Origin: Mactra quadrangularis
Taxonomy: Eukaryota > Mollusca > Bivalvia > Venerida > Mactridae
Assembly (NCBI GenBank): GCA_025267735.1
Contig: CM046298.1
Coordinates: forward strand, 40,263,917 to 40,327,916
DNA: 64,000 bases
Direction: 5' to 3'
Position 1 is the stretch's first letter; every line of letters begins with the position of its first letter. The notes beneath the pieces are model-generated. The model made no database searches, was not told the DNA's origin, and saw nothing but the letters and a program-made list of their open reading frames with translations. Positions 43,175 through 56,200 of the stretch are shown here, in pieces. A program made the position numbers and the translations under genes.

Positions 43175-45445
43175 TTCTGTTCTGCCAATAGTGTATGAAT
43201 TTTTGTCTATTCTGATTTCCATGTCTTATTTCAGTGTGTTTCAGACTATTATCTTAGAAAGGAAAGTTTTGTACAATTTAGTAATATATATTTTGAATAT
43301 TGTTAGTGTTTATTATAACATGTTGCAAGTATTGTTTTATGACATATGAATGATGATGGATGATGTTACAATGTAAATGCATATGAATATATTTTATTCA
43401 GAATTTAAATCAATGTTTCAAATCAATGCAGTTCAAATAAAAACATGTATGGTTTCATTGCAAAGTATGTACAAATGATTTGCAGCAACAATGTGTTATA
43501 CACATTCTTTGTACATGGTCATTGCGCATTGAAACCCCTCAATATTTTGAGTTCAGATTAAAAAAAATTTGGAATAGTTAGATATACATGTGTATCAATG
43601 TATTTGGTGCAGATTTTTTAAATGTTTATGAATTCCAAAGCTTTTTTATTACCTAAGTATTTTTTACAAAATTATCATTTTATTTTCTGCCTCTACAATG
43701 CCATGGACATTGCTGTGTATTTCCTTGCCTATATAGTCATTGTCATTATATACATATTTAATCTGGTGACTTTTTATTTATCTATACAATTATATGAATT
43801 TCTCTTTGTTAGTGTCATACTTAGATACAGGATTTTAATTCTGTAAAGTGGTATTATTACTTTTTAATGTTATTTCTAATGTTGGTGCTGTAAGTCGTAA
43901 TGTAGTTACCTTTACTTTTACGACTTGATCTGAAGAAAATGGTCAATACATATATTACATGTAATGAAAGTCAGCTGACGTGTTATCAAGGTAAATTTTA
44001 ATAGTTTATCAATAATTAATAATAATTATATTATCATGCTGTATTCTTTATTGATTTGTTCACATGTATAGTTCGAACAAAAAACCAAAACACTGTTTAT
44101 AATAACAATACAATGAACTAACCCACGATGAGGGATGCCCAGGGTGACTTTAAAATAAACAATTGTGATATGTTTTACTTGTGTCTTAGTTGTTGGTGTA
44201 ATGGAAAGCGTTCTACCATAACAAGCATGATTTACAAAGTGGTGGTGGTTTATTAACCATGCTAATTTTGTTAAAATGAATTACACAAATTTTATTTTCA
44301 TTACTGCCTACCACTGCAATGAATTGTCTCATTTTTAATGTTTACCAAAACACGTTTTGGTTTTTTTGTACGCACTATATTTACAATGTTCTTGTTAGCT
44401 GTGATGAAATAAACTATAGGTTCTGTTTTGCATAATTTGTTAATGTTACTTTGTAAACATGCTTAATAAAGTATACTTTTGTACATGCTTTGACCAATAC
44501 GATGGAAGGAAAACAGGCTTGTAGACAATTGTCTTTAATAAATGGTCTTAAACTTAAACTCCCATAGTATAACTGTAATGTTAGATTAAATTAAAATTAT
44601 TGAAAATTATTTTTAAATATGTTCATTGAATATATTGTGAAGCTGTGCCTTTTGTGGTATTTGTTTTTTTTGTTTGAAAAAGTATGCATCTACCATATGA
44701 TTATATTGCATGTATTTATGTTTTGCGAATAAAATATCTTTTCAAAAGCGTTGTGTTTACAATTTATTCATTTATTGTGTATATGGTACACTTAATGTGT
44801 AGAATCAGGCATTACATGACTGTGACTTTTGGGCCATTCTCGTACCCAGAGGCTATCAAGATTCTCAATACTAGTTGGATGGATCATCTTGATTACCTCA
44901 GGGTAATGCTTTGGGCTGGCTTAAAACGCCATAGCAAACACATGGTATTGGTTATATCACAGAAGTCAGTCAACCTACTCATCATTCCTGAAAAGACTAA
45001 ATCTCTGGATTTAGCTGTTAACCAGTTACTATAAGCATATACTTTGATCAGTGACTGAAAACTTCCCTACATGATTTAGAATAATCATTATTTTTTGAAT
45101 TGATCTTTGATAATCTATTTTCCAGTATTACTTTTTGTATTCATGTTCTGTCTTAACCGAAACCTCTCAAAAATTGACACTAGTTGAAAACGGACACTTC
45201 AATTCCCTACCCACGAGGGAAGGTGCTTATTAAATTACTTAAGGACAGCGGACGCATTTTGTTTGCACACAGTGGACACTTTTTGATTTTGATTTTGTCT
45301 CACAAATCCATATAATTACTCCAAGCAACAGACACGAGGAAGTTACAAGTAAGTTATGAGACTCTTGAAAACAAAAAAAGTAGATCGATATAACATGGGT
45401 ACATTTAAGCAACCAGGTGACTTAATCATGACATTGGATACTATA
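43175..45445. other. Intergenic DNA downstream of gene A
   Basis: AT-rich, possibly including the 3' UTR of terminal exon b. Around 44830-45090 is a decayed minus-strand SINE family 1 copy ('cttaaaacgccatagcaaacacat', 'gtcagtcaacctactcatca'). I see no gene. Confidence 0.45.
43436..43441 (+). promoter_or_regulatory. Candidate polyadenylation signal after terminal exon b
   Basis: AATAAA lies 2.4 kb after the exon b stop. An earlier hexamer at 43066-43071 sits inside a repeat element, and others occur at 44408-44413 and 44465-44470. I cannot tell which is used. Confidence 0.25.
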
Positions 45446-45478
45446 CAGTACTCACCAAAAGTTTGGAGACAAAAGACA
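45446..45478. mobile_element. Half copy of the same mariner-type MITE
   Basis: Only a left end (CAGTACTCACCAAAAGTTTG) is present. It is followed by unrelated AT-rich DNA and then the 42-bp minisatellite, with no right end found. Confidence 0.5.
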
Positions 45479-45551
45479 TTTATAAAAAGCTTAGATTTTA
45501 TTGATTGTTTACAGTAGAACCATTATTTTTATCATATCTAATATACATCAT

Positions 45552-46680
45552 ATGGAGCAGACATTCATATCCATGGTATTGTTGATATGGAGCAGACACA
45601 CATCATAATCGTCCTTGGTATTGTTGATATGGAGCAGACACACATCATAATCGACCATGGTATTGTTGGTATGGAGCAGACACACATCATAATCGTCCTT
45701 GGTATTGTTGGTATGGAGCAGACACACATCATAATCGACCATGGTATTGTTGGTATGGAGCAGACACACATCATAATCGACCATGGTATTGTTGGTATGG
45801 AGCAGACACACATCATAATCGACCATGGTATTGTTGGTATGGAGCAGACACACATCATAATCGACCATGGTATTGTTGGTATGGAGCAGACACACATCAT
45901 AATCGTCCTTGGTATTGTTGGTATGGAGCAGACACACATCATAATCGTCCTTGGTATTGTTGATATGGAGCAGACACACATCATAATCGACCATGGTATT
46001 GTTGGTATGGAGCAGACACACATCATAATCGTCCTTGGTATTGTTGGTATGGAGCAGACACACATCATAATCGTCCTTGGTATTGTTGGTATGGAGCAGA
46101 CACACATCATAATCGACCATGGTATTGTTGGTATGGAGCAGACACACATCATAATCGTCCTTGGTATTGTTGATATGGAGCAGACATACATATTATCGTC
46201 TATGGTATTGTTGATATGGAGCAGACATACATATCGTCCATGGTATTGTTGAAATGGAGCAGACATACATATTATCGTCCATGGTATTGTTGATATGGAG
46301 CAGACAAACATATCGTCCCTGGTATTGTTGATATGGAGCAGACATACATATCGTCCATGGTATTGTTGATATGGAGGAGACATACATATTATCGTCTATG
46401 GTATTGTTGATATGGAGGAGACATACATATCGTCTAGGGTATTGTTAATATGGAGGAGACAAACATATCGTCTAGGATATTGTTGATATGGAGCAGACAT
46501 ACATATCGTCTAGGGTATTGTTGATATGGAGCAGACATACATATCGTTCCATGGTATTGTTGATATGGAGCAGACATACATATCGTCCATGGTATTGTTG
46601 ATATGGAGCAGACATACATATCGTCCATGATATTGTTGATATGGAGCTACATACATACCGTCCTTGGAAATGTTGATATT
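45552..46680. repeat. Minisatellite with 42-bp units, grading into 38-41-bp units
   Basis: About 14 units of 42 bp (core 'atggagcagacacacatcat', then 'cgaccatggtattgttggt' or 'cgtccttggtattgttgat') are followed by about 12 shorter units with 'catacatatcgtccatgg'. Because 42 is a multiple of three and the unit lacks stops in several frames, long open frames appear on both strands. They are artefacts of the repeat. Confidence 0.95.
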
Positions 46681-47552
46681 GAGCCATGCCCTTGTTTATT
46701 TTTTCAAAATGTACCCTTCAAAACATTTTCCAAAAAGTTCAATGTGTCCTCTCCTATCAGTAGTCGTGCCAATGAACAATCCGTTGTCAGAAATTAAACC
46801 TTAACTTCACTAAAAAGAATGATACTGCCATTCAATGTGACTTAGAAACAACTAATCTCTCAAAATATGACGTCATTCTGAGCCATATTACGAAACATGG
46901 AAATCACCAGTCATATACTAAGCGTGTAGTCAGTAATTAGAGACACAGACGAGGTGATTTAGCCACTGATATTAATACAGTTCCAAGATATGACCAGCAT
47001 GACATTCCTGTTCTTATAGCAAGACGGGAACCCGACAAAAATCTAGACTCTGAAGACTTCAGTATTTTGTACGTAAAAACCCAAACGCTTCTGTGTTTTA
47101 GGATTTACAAAACAACTGAATCTAAATTACACGCATATGTATCAGTGAGGGGTCCAAAAGTATCAATGGTTAAGATATTCCCGATTAAACGTGATCCTGA
47201 CAATGTTATCATTAGATTAAACATAGAAGATGATCAAAACTGTCACTTGGTAAAACAAGTTGGTTCTGGCCCGATGACATTATATGTAAACATTGGATGT
47301 CACGTGACATGCTTCAACGTAAATGTCGAAGTTTAAAGAATCGATCACATGGGCTTGGTAACGTTAAACAAGCGAACAAAGATATAGCGCCAAGATTTCA
47401 ACGCCATCCTGTCGGTTCACATGTTTCCGATTCGTCTTCTTATCAAGACGTATCATACGTTAATAGATACGACTGCTTGAACGGTACCGACTAACTTTAC
47501 CTTATTTATCATTAATTGTAATCTAAGTATTTTACCTTGGAATGTTTCTGGT

Positions 47553-48026
47553 TTGTTATCAAGCTGTAGTTATCTGTGTGAACTACTATCAGCCAGAAAT
47601 GTAGATTTCTGTGGACTATCTGAACATTGGCTTTATAGCTATAATTTATACATTCTAGATACATTAGATCTAAACTATAAATGCTTTTCTGCTGTTGACA
47701 AATCTTTGCAGCTTCCTAGTAACAGAAAAGTTGGCAAAGGTGGTGTAGCCATAATGTGGCATGTAAAACATGATAAATATGTGACACCTTTATCTATAGA
47801 CGATGACAGAATTGTAGGTGTACAATATCAATATGGTCCCAATGATTTCATGTACATTTTTCAAATTTATTTACCATGTAGAAATCATTGTATTCAAAAT
47901 TACATAGACTATGTTGACAAATTGTACAACTTATATCATTACTATTCTCAAAGTGGTACTGTATGTAATATGAGTGACTATAATGCTTCTTACATCAAAA
48001 CTGTAAAAGACAATAGAGATCATTAG
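47553..48026 (+). pseudogene. LINE endonuclease domain, broken
   Basis: A 157-residue frame with NVDFCGLSEHWLYSYN, then a GGVAIMWHV strand, matching the start of APE-type endonucleases of non-LTR elements. The frame stops before the remaining catalytic motifs, which would continue in another frame. Confidence 0.75.
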
Positions 48027-48243
48027 CTGTGTCAATTCATGCATGACTGTAACTTATTTCCTGTTAATTCCATAGAATCTTGTATTGGTGCCAAGATGTC
48101 ATATGTTAGCTATGATGACAAATATTCGTCGCTAATAGACTACATTGTGATTCCATGTGACAAAATACTATTGTTTAAACCATTCTGAATTCATAGATGA
48201 TAACTGTTTAAATGTTTCAAGACATATACCTGTTATCTACACA

Positions 48244-48594
48244 CATTCGGAGCATCCTCGGCCATTCGCTACGAATAACCTCGGACATATTTAGGCGCCA
48301 TTTTGAAACTATGTAAACAAGTACACGATCGTTTAGGCGATGACTGAAGTTGCGTTTTTAGTCCGTAAATTTGAAATTACTCATTTCCATGGTACCGATG
48401 AACAATATTTGGTTCAATTTAAAACAAATAAATATGTTTAGACAAAGATCTGTGTGTATACTACAAGAACTATTTTGTGTAACCGTTACGTGATTCGCCT
48501 CGCGTAGGTAGTAAAATCACCAAAATCCAGTGAAGACCCCCCACGAATCCTTCCGAAATTATTCATTCATGAAAGGTCGAGGGTGCTCCGAATG
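48244..48594. mobile_element. 351-bp MITE inserted in the LINE (9-bp target duplication)
   Basis: The exact 9-bp repeat ATCTACACA lies at 48235-48243 and 48595-48603. Inverted ends CATTCGGAGCATCCTCG and the complement of 'gagggtgctccgaatg'. A 9-bp duplication suggests a Mutator-like origin, but the class is not proven. Confidence 0.85.
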
Positions 48595-48987
48595 ATCTAC
48601 ACATTATCTCTATATTCATGTAATGCTGACCCAGACATGTACCAGTCTCAATTGAACGATATTGTAAACTTTATAAACTGGCCCAAGCTAAACTCAGGGG
48701 TCATTGATTTGTATAGACAACGTATTGAGAATTCTCTTCAGCATACAACGGTGACAGGTATAAATGATATAGATGTTGTTTATGACACACTCGTAAATAA
48801 TGTCACCAAGATAACAAGGGAGATAATCCCTCCGAGGAATAACAAACGTCATTTAAAACCTTATTGTAATAAACAGTTATCAGAACTGAAAACGAAAATG
48901 AAAAGAAAATGAAAGCTTTAAGATGGAAATGGATAATTGATGGTCGTCCTCGTACTTATGAATTCAATTCATATACAACATACAAAC

Positions 48988-50204
48988 CACAGGGAATTGT
49001 CAAGTTACCTCCCTTTGATTTTTCAAACATACCTTTTATATACTTATATACAAGGGGTACAACTGCATTTACTGGACCACTTCATCTAGATTTATTTTTT
49101 TGTGACTCACAAAAATACTGATACCCTGGTGGCACTTTAACGACACAATTAAATCGATTAAACATAACTTTTTGAGCTATGAATATTAAATGTTTCATAG
49201 CGCAGACCATAAATACGATTAAATTATCAAAAACATCAAAAACGACACAAAAATCTCAACTCGGACAAGTTTCTGCACAGTTGGACAGAATAAAAATTGC
49301 CTAAATTTTAATGTTACGTCGATTTCAGCATGATTTACTCAGGGTTAGATTGTGCTTTTCGCTTCACTAGTTATAAAAATACAAAAAATCGTGCCAATTA
49401 TCACCTGTCATGAAGCAAAACGCATATCTGTACGCGTTTTATCTGATTTAACCATGAAAAAATTATTCTCACAGCCATATTAACTAATACGTCACTAACA
49501 TAATAATCTAATTAGTTAAATAATTTTTGATTCGACGAACCGTACGGGGTTTTTCCTATTTTTAAACGAGACAACCAAAATATTGCGATAAGGTCGAAAT
49601 CTTCCAAATTTGATACAGTGAATTACTCGGAAGTCTTGGCGATTTTCGTTTGCAAAATTAACCAATCAAAAAGTTTCTTATACGTTTCTTGAATAAATTA
49701 AGGATACTGGCTACAACATCTGTTTACCGAATAGAGTTTGTCAACTTCGCTTTTTATGGCTCGCAAGTGTTTCTGTCAAGGTGGAGAGTTATATTAATTA
49801 CATTTTTATTCAATAATATTGTTTTTCTGAAATGTTTTCTTTTATTGGGGTAAATATGTTATTTTGAAATATGAAAATGAAACGGTTTTCCTCGAGATTT
49901 GTCAATTACATCTGTGCAGAAACTTGTCCGAGTTGAGATTTTTGTGCCGTTTTTGATGTTTTTGATAATTTAATCGTATTTATGGTCTGCGCTATGAAAC
50001 ATTTAATATTCATCGCTGACAAGTTATGTTTAATCGATTTAATCGTGCCGTAATATGTGCCACCAGGGTATCAGTATTTTTGTGAGTCACAAAATAATAA
50101 ATCTAGATGAAGTGGTCAAGTAAATGCAGTTGTACCCCTTGTATATAAGTATATAAAAGGTATGTTTCTAAAATCAATGGGAGGTAACTTGACAATTCCC
50201 TGTG
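48988..50204. mobile_element. 1.2-kb foldback element inserted in the LINE (8-bp target duplication)
   Basis: Exact ATACAAAC repeats lie at 48980-48987 and 50205-50212. The ends are CACAGGGAATTGTCAAG and its complement. Inverted arms extend roughly 300 bp each (to about 49285 and from 49915), surrounding a 630-bp spacer with no open frame of note. An 8-bp target and CA-GGG ends suggest a hAT-type non-autonomous element. Confidence 0.88.
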
Positions 50205-50687
50205 ATACAAACAGTAAAAAAAGAGTTCAGATTCTGGCATCGATATTATGTGAGCACATTTTTGAACTCTAAGGACGCTGAAATATGTAACTCATGTATA
50301 ATGTATAATATGTATATCAGAATCAAACAGTAATTTATTCTGGAGTATTATAAATAGACGTCGTAAGTCATCGAATTCACGGGCTGGATCCGAAATAATA
50401 TTTGATAATAACGTATATCGCGATGCAAGGGCGATAACTGATCAATGGCAACTTTACTTTTCTAAACTGTACAGTCCACTTATCTATCCTGAGTTCAATG
50501 TTACGTGGAAATTGTATGTTGAAAAGACTATGAGTGAAATAAACGATTCTAATTTACAAGATAACGAACCTCCCCCGTTTGTACCACGTGATTGTGTTGA
50601 AACATCTCTAAAATCTTGTAATCGCGGAAAAAGCTGTGGTCACGACTACGTTTATTATGAACATTTGTTACATGAAGTACTATTATT

Positions 50688-51484
50688 TTGAATATCCTCA
50701 CACTAGTTTATAATGCAATGCTTTCATTAAGTCATATCCCATCTAATATGAATAAAGCTACAATTATCACTGTGCATAAAGGTGGGAAGAAACGAAGAGA
50801 TGATCCCAATAGCTACCGAGCGATTTCTTTATCATCTTGTGTTCTAAAACTCTACGAATGTGTTCTTCTTGACAGATGCAAAAACCAATTAATATCAAAA
50901 GAAAGCTGTCAACAAGGAGGATTTCAAAAGCAACTCGGTTGTATCATGACATCATTTTTATTAGGAGAATGTATTCTTTACGGACGAGAAAACAACAGTA
51001 AAGTTTTCGTATGCTTCCTGGATGCCAAGCAAGCTTTTGACATAGTTTGGCAGGACGGCCTCTTGTTTAAACTTTATCAGTCAGGTATTGATAAATACAA
51101 CTTCAATACGTTTACAGCGATGTACAGTAACATTGAAAGCCGGGTCCGCAACCGTGACTTTTATTCTGATTGGTTTAACATATCTCAAGGTACCCGTCAA
51201 GGCGGCAAAAGCTCTCCGCTCCTATATTTACTCTATATTAATGGCCTTATCCGTGAACTAGAACAATGTAATCATGGAATGTGTGTTATGACATGAAAAT
51301 CATGTCTCCAACTGTAGCGGACGACATGGTCCTTATTTCGTACTCCAAATCAGGTCTTGATAAAATGCTAGATATTTGTTTGGACTACAGTAGAAAGTGG
51401 CGCTTTCTTTACAATCCAAAAAAGTGTGCCATTGTCGTATTTAATGAATCAGCCACAGAGTATCATAAACAGAACAGACAATGA
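50688..51484 (+). pseudogene. LINE reverse transcriptase domain, broken
   Basis: Two overlapping frames (50688-51296 and 51281-51484) together cover the palm of the polymerase: NSYRAISLSSCVLKLYECVL, VFVCFLDAKQAFDIVW with the first catalytic Asp, TRQGGKSSPLLYLLYINGL, then VADDMVLISYSKSGLD with the catalytic Asp pair. A frameshift separates the middle motif from the ADD motif. Confidence 0.85.
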
Positions 51485-52004
51485 TCTTTAGGATCAGACT
51501 CTATTGAAGAGGTAGAGCAGTATACACACCTTGGACTAGTCTGCGACAAATATATGTGTCAATCTCGTACAACGCACGATGCATCAATTAATCTACGTGG
51601 AATACTACTATCAATAATGAATAACTCAATTAAGCAATACGCACTTTCACCTGCGACTTGGTCCATGATATATAAATCTATAGTTATTCCAAAAAGTTTA
51701 TACGGATGCGAACTATGGAGTCATGTTTCACCTTCAAGCACAGCTAAACTTGAAAGAAGTCATCGTTTCTGTGTAAGCTTATTCAAAACCTGCCAACTTA
51801 CGCAAACGTTGATATGTCACTCACTTGTCTTGGTATCAACTCTATTGAAAGTGAAATCGATTTACAAAAACTCCAATTCTTTCGGCAGTTGGGTCGTCTT
51901 CCTCCAGGCTACATTTCAAAACAACTGTTGTAAAACGATTTACTCACTTTTGTAACAATGAAAAACAAATTCTTGGGTTCCTTCCTGATATCCATAGACT
52001 TTTT

Positions 52005-52562
52005 GTGAAATACTTACTGATTGATTATCTGAATGAGTTTTTACTATCACCTTCCTTCCCGTCAAAATCAACATGGAAAAATATTCTCAAGAAATCTGTT
52101 TATCGGAGCGATTATGAAATGCGAGTATCACGCATTAAATCTAGACATCCAACATTTCCTTGTGAACACTTTTTCAATGTGAACAAACCATGTAAGTTAT
52201 GGATGTTTTTACGTAAATATCGCACCGTGAAAAGTGGGTGCTATAAAGCTGTCAATATATTGTGTCGCTTGATGTCGTTCAGTAAAACTGAGTTATGTCC
52301 CCGTTGTGAAACGATTACTGACAATGTTACCCTCCATCTAATCTACCACTGTATTAACAATTATTCGTATCGTAATAATCTATGGTCGTATATCTTGATT
52401 GTTTGTGGTAATGAAGTGTACGCGTCATTAATAACTATGGATGCTTCCTCTCAAATTTACCAAATCCTCAATGGAATACAACTATATAATCTTAGTGAGC
52501 ATATGCATGACAAAGTAATCCGTACCACTTTAATATACTTACACAATATGTCGCATAAATAA
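52005..52562 (+). pseudogene. LINE C-terminal zinc-knuckle-like region
   Basis: A frame of 185 residues ending at the TAA near 52560, with RIKSRHPTFPCEHF and LCPRCETITDNVTLHLIYHC. The C-x2-C-x(n)-H-x-C spacing is common at the end of LINE ORF2 proteins. Confidence 0.7.
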
Positions 52563-52875
52563 ACATTTGCTAATAACTCAAATAAACAGCAGATCACCCT
52601 GAATACTGCTATACAATATTAAACATTTCACCAAATTCAAACTTATGTGTCAATTTGTTAATACATGTATATATACAATGTAGCTCAGTGTATATATATA
52701 GACATGAGTGTGCCCTTTTTTCTTAGTCTTAGTGAAGCATGTTTTTCACATATGTTGTGAATTATATGAATGCTATTTATATATTTATTATGCTTTTCTC
52801 TGTAAATTTCTATGTATTTTGTATTATTATATGCTCTCCAGCTTGGAGGAAATAAAAGTAAAGGTAAAGGTTTAA

Positions 52876-53033
52876 ACGCGGTATTGTCTATAAATAGTAA
52901 CACGTCAAGCGTTGGTATTTAGAGTAGTTTAATCGCCCCGGAAAGCGCAAAGAGAGACGAAGACAGTGAAAATCACGTACATAATTGACTTAATATTTAT
53001 GTTGTTTCGACTCGTCAAGTTGTAACCTTGACG
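52876..53033 (+). promoter_or_regulatory. Candidate promoter and 5' UTR of gene B
   Basis: TATAAATA at 52889-52896 lies 138 bp before the start codon and directly after the LINE tail. The remaining sequence is more GC-rich than its surroundings ('aatcgccccggaaagcgcaa'). The LINE insertion has therefore set, or displaced, everything further upstream. Inference only. Confidence 0.4.
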
Positions 53034-53223
53034 ATGTCGACTAAGGAAAAACATTATTTAGCGATTTGTGAACTTCCGGCTTGCATCCCAAAAGATGAGG
53101 TTGAAGACTTGCTGAAAAAACAGCTGAACTTCAGAGGAACAATTTTGGACTCAGAAGAGGTACCCGGAATCGAAGCAAACAGAGAATTAACTAGATGGGT
53201 TTGTCTTCTACAATCAGCCGAAG
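53034..53223 (+). CDS. Gene B exon 1
   Basis: ATG at 53034 opens MSTKEKHYLAICELPACIPK, continuing with a strand-helix-strand outline compatible with a divergent RRM, and ends WVCLLQSAE at the donor g|gtatgt (phase 1). I chose this ATG because upstream in-frame sequence has no other ATG close by and a TATA-like box lies 138 bp upstream. Confidence 0.75.
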
Positions 53224-56200
53224 GTATGTTTTAAAGATTTCAGCTATCATAAAACAGTAAAATTTGATTATATCGAGCGAAATGGCGGCCATTTTGTTTC
53301 ATTTTTATTTTGGTTAAAGGCTTAACCCAGCTACTGGAGGTGGGTTAAATTTAACCCAAAAATCACTCTGGTTAATTTTAACTAGACCTTTATACAATCA
53401 CTAACCCAGTGTTTTACTAAAAGTTTTACCAATACATAAATTTAACCAAGCGGTTAAATTTAACCAACGTTTATACAATCGGCCGCTGATGTTTTATTAC
53501 ACAACAATGTCTTAGTTGCAATGTCTCAGTGTGTGATCGTAGCATTAAGTTTGATTTAATATTTTATATGATTATTATGCCTAAAACAAGAATGACCTAG
53601 TTTTTTATTTGTCTGCTAAATAATTATAATAAAAAAAGGTCCATTCAAAAAAAAAATATTGGCGAATGCAGATAAGCTTGTTCTTTTGTTTTCTACATGA
53701 CATTGTATAATACAATAACTTGTTTTTAAAATAGCACTGTCTTTAAATTGTTTACTTTTAGACAGTTTAAATTGATGATTTTACACAACTTATTAATTTT
53801 TTCTCAACATAAGCTCGGCGATTTTATGTGGAATGTCGGCGATTTTTATTGGATCATTTCAAACCATTGAGCTATTAATACAGTCATGCACATAAGAGTC
53901 AAAATCACCCTAGTACTGACGAAAGTGATATCGTAATGTCAAGAATCGCCATTAAACCATAACCTGACCACTCAAGTCAATTGACAGCGGATTAACTATT
54001 AATCTACCATTTCAATATGATAAGCCCAGTATCTAAATAAACACATGTGGCATTGTTTATATTGAAAGCACATATACTTGAATGTTGTAGTAATCGAAAA
54101 CACCCATACTTGAATGTTGTAGTAATCGAAAGCACCCATACTTGAATGTTGCAGTAATCGTATTGATGAGAGCACTTTCAGTCACAACCTTTTAGTGCAA
54201 GATTGATCTAAGAGAGAATGTACGACTGATTAAATTTCAAATAAAGAAAATGGAAAGATAGGTAAAAGTAATAATATTATTGCTTATTTATTATTCAATC
54301 AACATCTATATTACCTATTCATTTTTCACATTGACATAATTATTGATTTCAATTAAATGTATATTACTTATAACTTTTGCTAGACATTATGAAACAAGTT
54401 TGAAATGTATTTACTGGGGATTTAAGACAAATAAATTGATTAAAAGAATAAAAAGAGCCTATGGTTATCAAATGGATTTTTGGGAGATAAAACTATAAAC
54501 ATTTTTTACGAATTAAAACGATACATTTATCAGCATCGTTTAAATTAACGGATGTCCGCTTGTCCGAACAACCACTTTTAGTTCGTAGCGATAAGGAACA
54601 TAACATTATAAAATGAAATAATTGTACGTCAGTTTTAAAAATACCAAAAACATATACAGTCTAGACTGCCTGAGTGACCACTCATGTGTTAAGGGCTATT
54701 AAATTTTATGCGACTGTGTTTCGGACTTCCAAAACATTTTTACTCTATAAATCAGCTGAATTAAAAGACACTCTATTTCATGAGACAAGGGACAGTATAT
54801 CAGAAGCTCAGACGAAGGACTTTGATCTGTTTTAAGAGACTATGGACATGTAATTGGATTCCAAAACAAACGCTGCATTAACACATGACCAAGTCCACCA
54901 AAATCGATGGTTTAGTAACTTTTAGAAAATGAGTGGTCCGAAGGACAACCAACTTTTTACAGTCATATATTTCCATATTCAATAAAAATGTGTTATTTAA
55001 TGTTATATTGTTTATATAATTCTAGGATATCTTTTTCAAATCATAAAAATTAACTGATTTCTTAACATTATTGCTAATGTTTATTTTGGTCTAGTAAACT
55101 TTAATTAGGTCCAGTAAAATATTTCATTTTGCTGGACCGAATTTCAAATGTAGATGAAAGTTTGTCGTGAAGACTGAAAGTAACGCTACTATTGATTTTT
55201 TCTGTGATAAATTTACTGTCATCACAGACGTACAGAAAGCGTATTTTTGAAGAAAAAAATGCCTGAATAAAAATTCTTTTTTACTGTTTTTGACATTAAA
55301 TAAAAAAAGGTAGTTATAAAGTAAAGACGTGATATTGACTTCATCGATAAGTGCAATTAATTGAACCCCATTCGAACTTTGGATCTGTATTTAAAAACTC
55401 CTATTGTACATTTTTGCAAGTCTGTTCGAAGGTCACATGAGACAGCCTCGACTGTACTGTAAGGCACTCCTTTCAGGACAGAAACTACTTTTCTTGGAAA
55501 TGGTCAACTTTTCCTTTAATTTGAAACGGTGACCTAATTCAAGTAGAAGGAAACTTAATCTAATGTACATAATAGATAACAATAGCTTCAGTTTGATATA
55601 TACTGATAGTGATCCATTTAGTTTCCCAAGAGAGAGTAACACGGATACAACTCAAGTACTATGATGACTTTATTTACCGCCGGCCTGAAGGCCGGGAAAA
55701 ACTGTGTACATGAATGTATCAATTTTATTTCTTTGTTTAAATATTGTTATAATCTAAAGAAATGTGAAATTGACAAAATGTTGAATAACATACTTAATGT
55801 TTCCTTCTGAATTCAGTTGTTTATATAGTTATACAAATTGTAGATAAAAACGCATTGTTTCGATGTTTTTTCTTGTCTCATCGATTAAACAGAAAGTGAG
55901 AAAAGGAGAGAAAATGTAACTTTCCAAAGTAATATTCAGACTGAAAACTTGCAAACTGACCAGAGCAAGAGATTCTCATTGACCATATATTTTATCATCT
56001 GTAAGATAACAATATAGCTCTAAACATGCAATGACAGATTTAGGGTAAAACTCAACAAACCTCGAAACCAACCAGTTTTGTAATATATATCGCCCTAAAT
56101 AGTTGAGGAGTTTGTTCCATCGTATTTCAGTTTTCATTGATCTTAGTGCTACTTCAAAGTTAAAATGTCGGTGACACCTTTGATGTTCCTTTTTATTTTA

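Larger units (their letters stand above)
46750..52875 (+). mobile_element. Decayed non-LTR retrotransposon (LINE) with nested insertions
   Basis: Order on the + strand: remains of ORF1 (about 47067-47494), an APE-like endonuclease (47553-48026, with CGLSEHW), a reverse transcriptase (50688-51484, with FLDAKQAFDIVW, GTRQGGKSSPLLY and ADDMVLIS), a C-terminal region with CPRC...H...C (52005-52562), and a tail ending 'aataaaagtaaaggtaaagg' at about 52870. Frames are broken by stops and shifts, and two DNA elements sit inside, so it is inactive. The 5' limit is uncertain. Clade not assigned. Confidence 0.88.

Noticed and set aside
44684..45034. 116-residue + frame
   Set aside because: Its second half is a decayed SINE on the opposite strand; there is no coding signature.
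45548..46383. Long open frames of 199-272 residues on the minus strand and 221 on the plus strand
   Set aside because: They only reflect a 42-bp tandem repeat whose length is a multiple of three; frames are open on both strands and the peptides are pure repeats.
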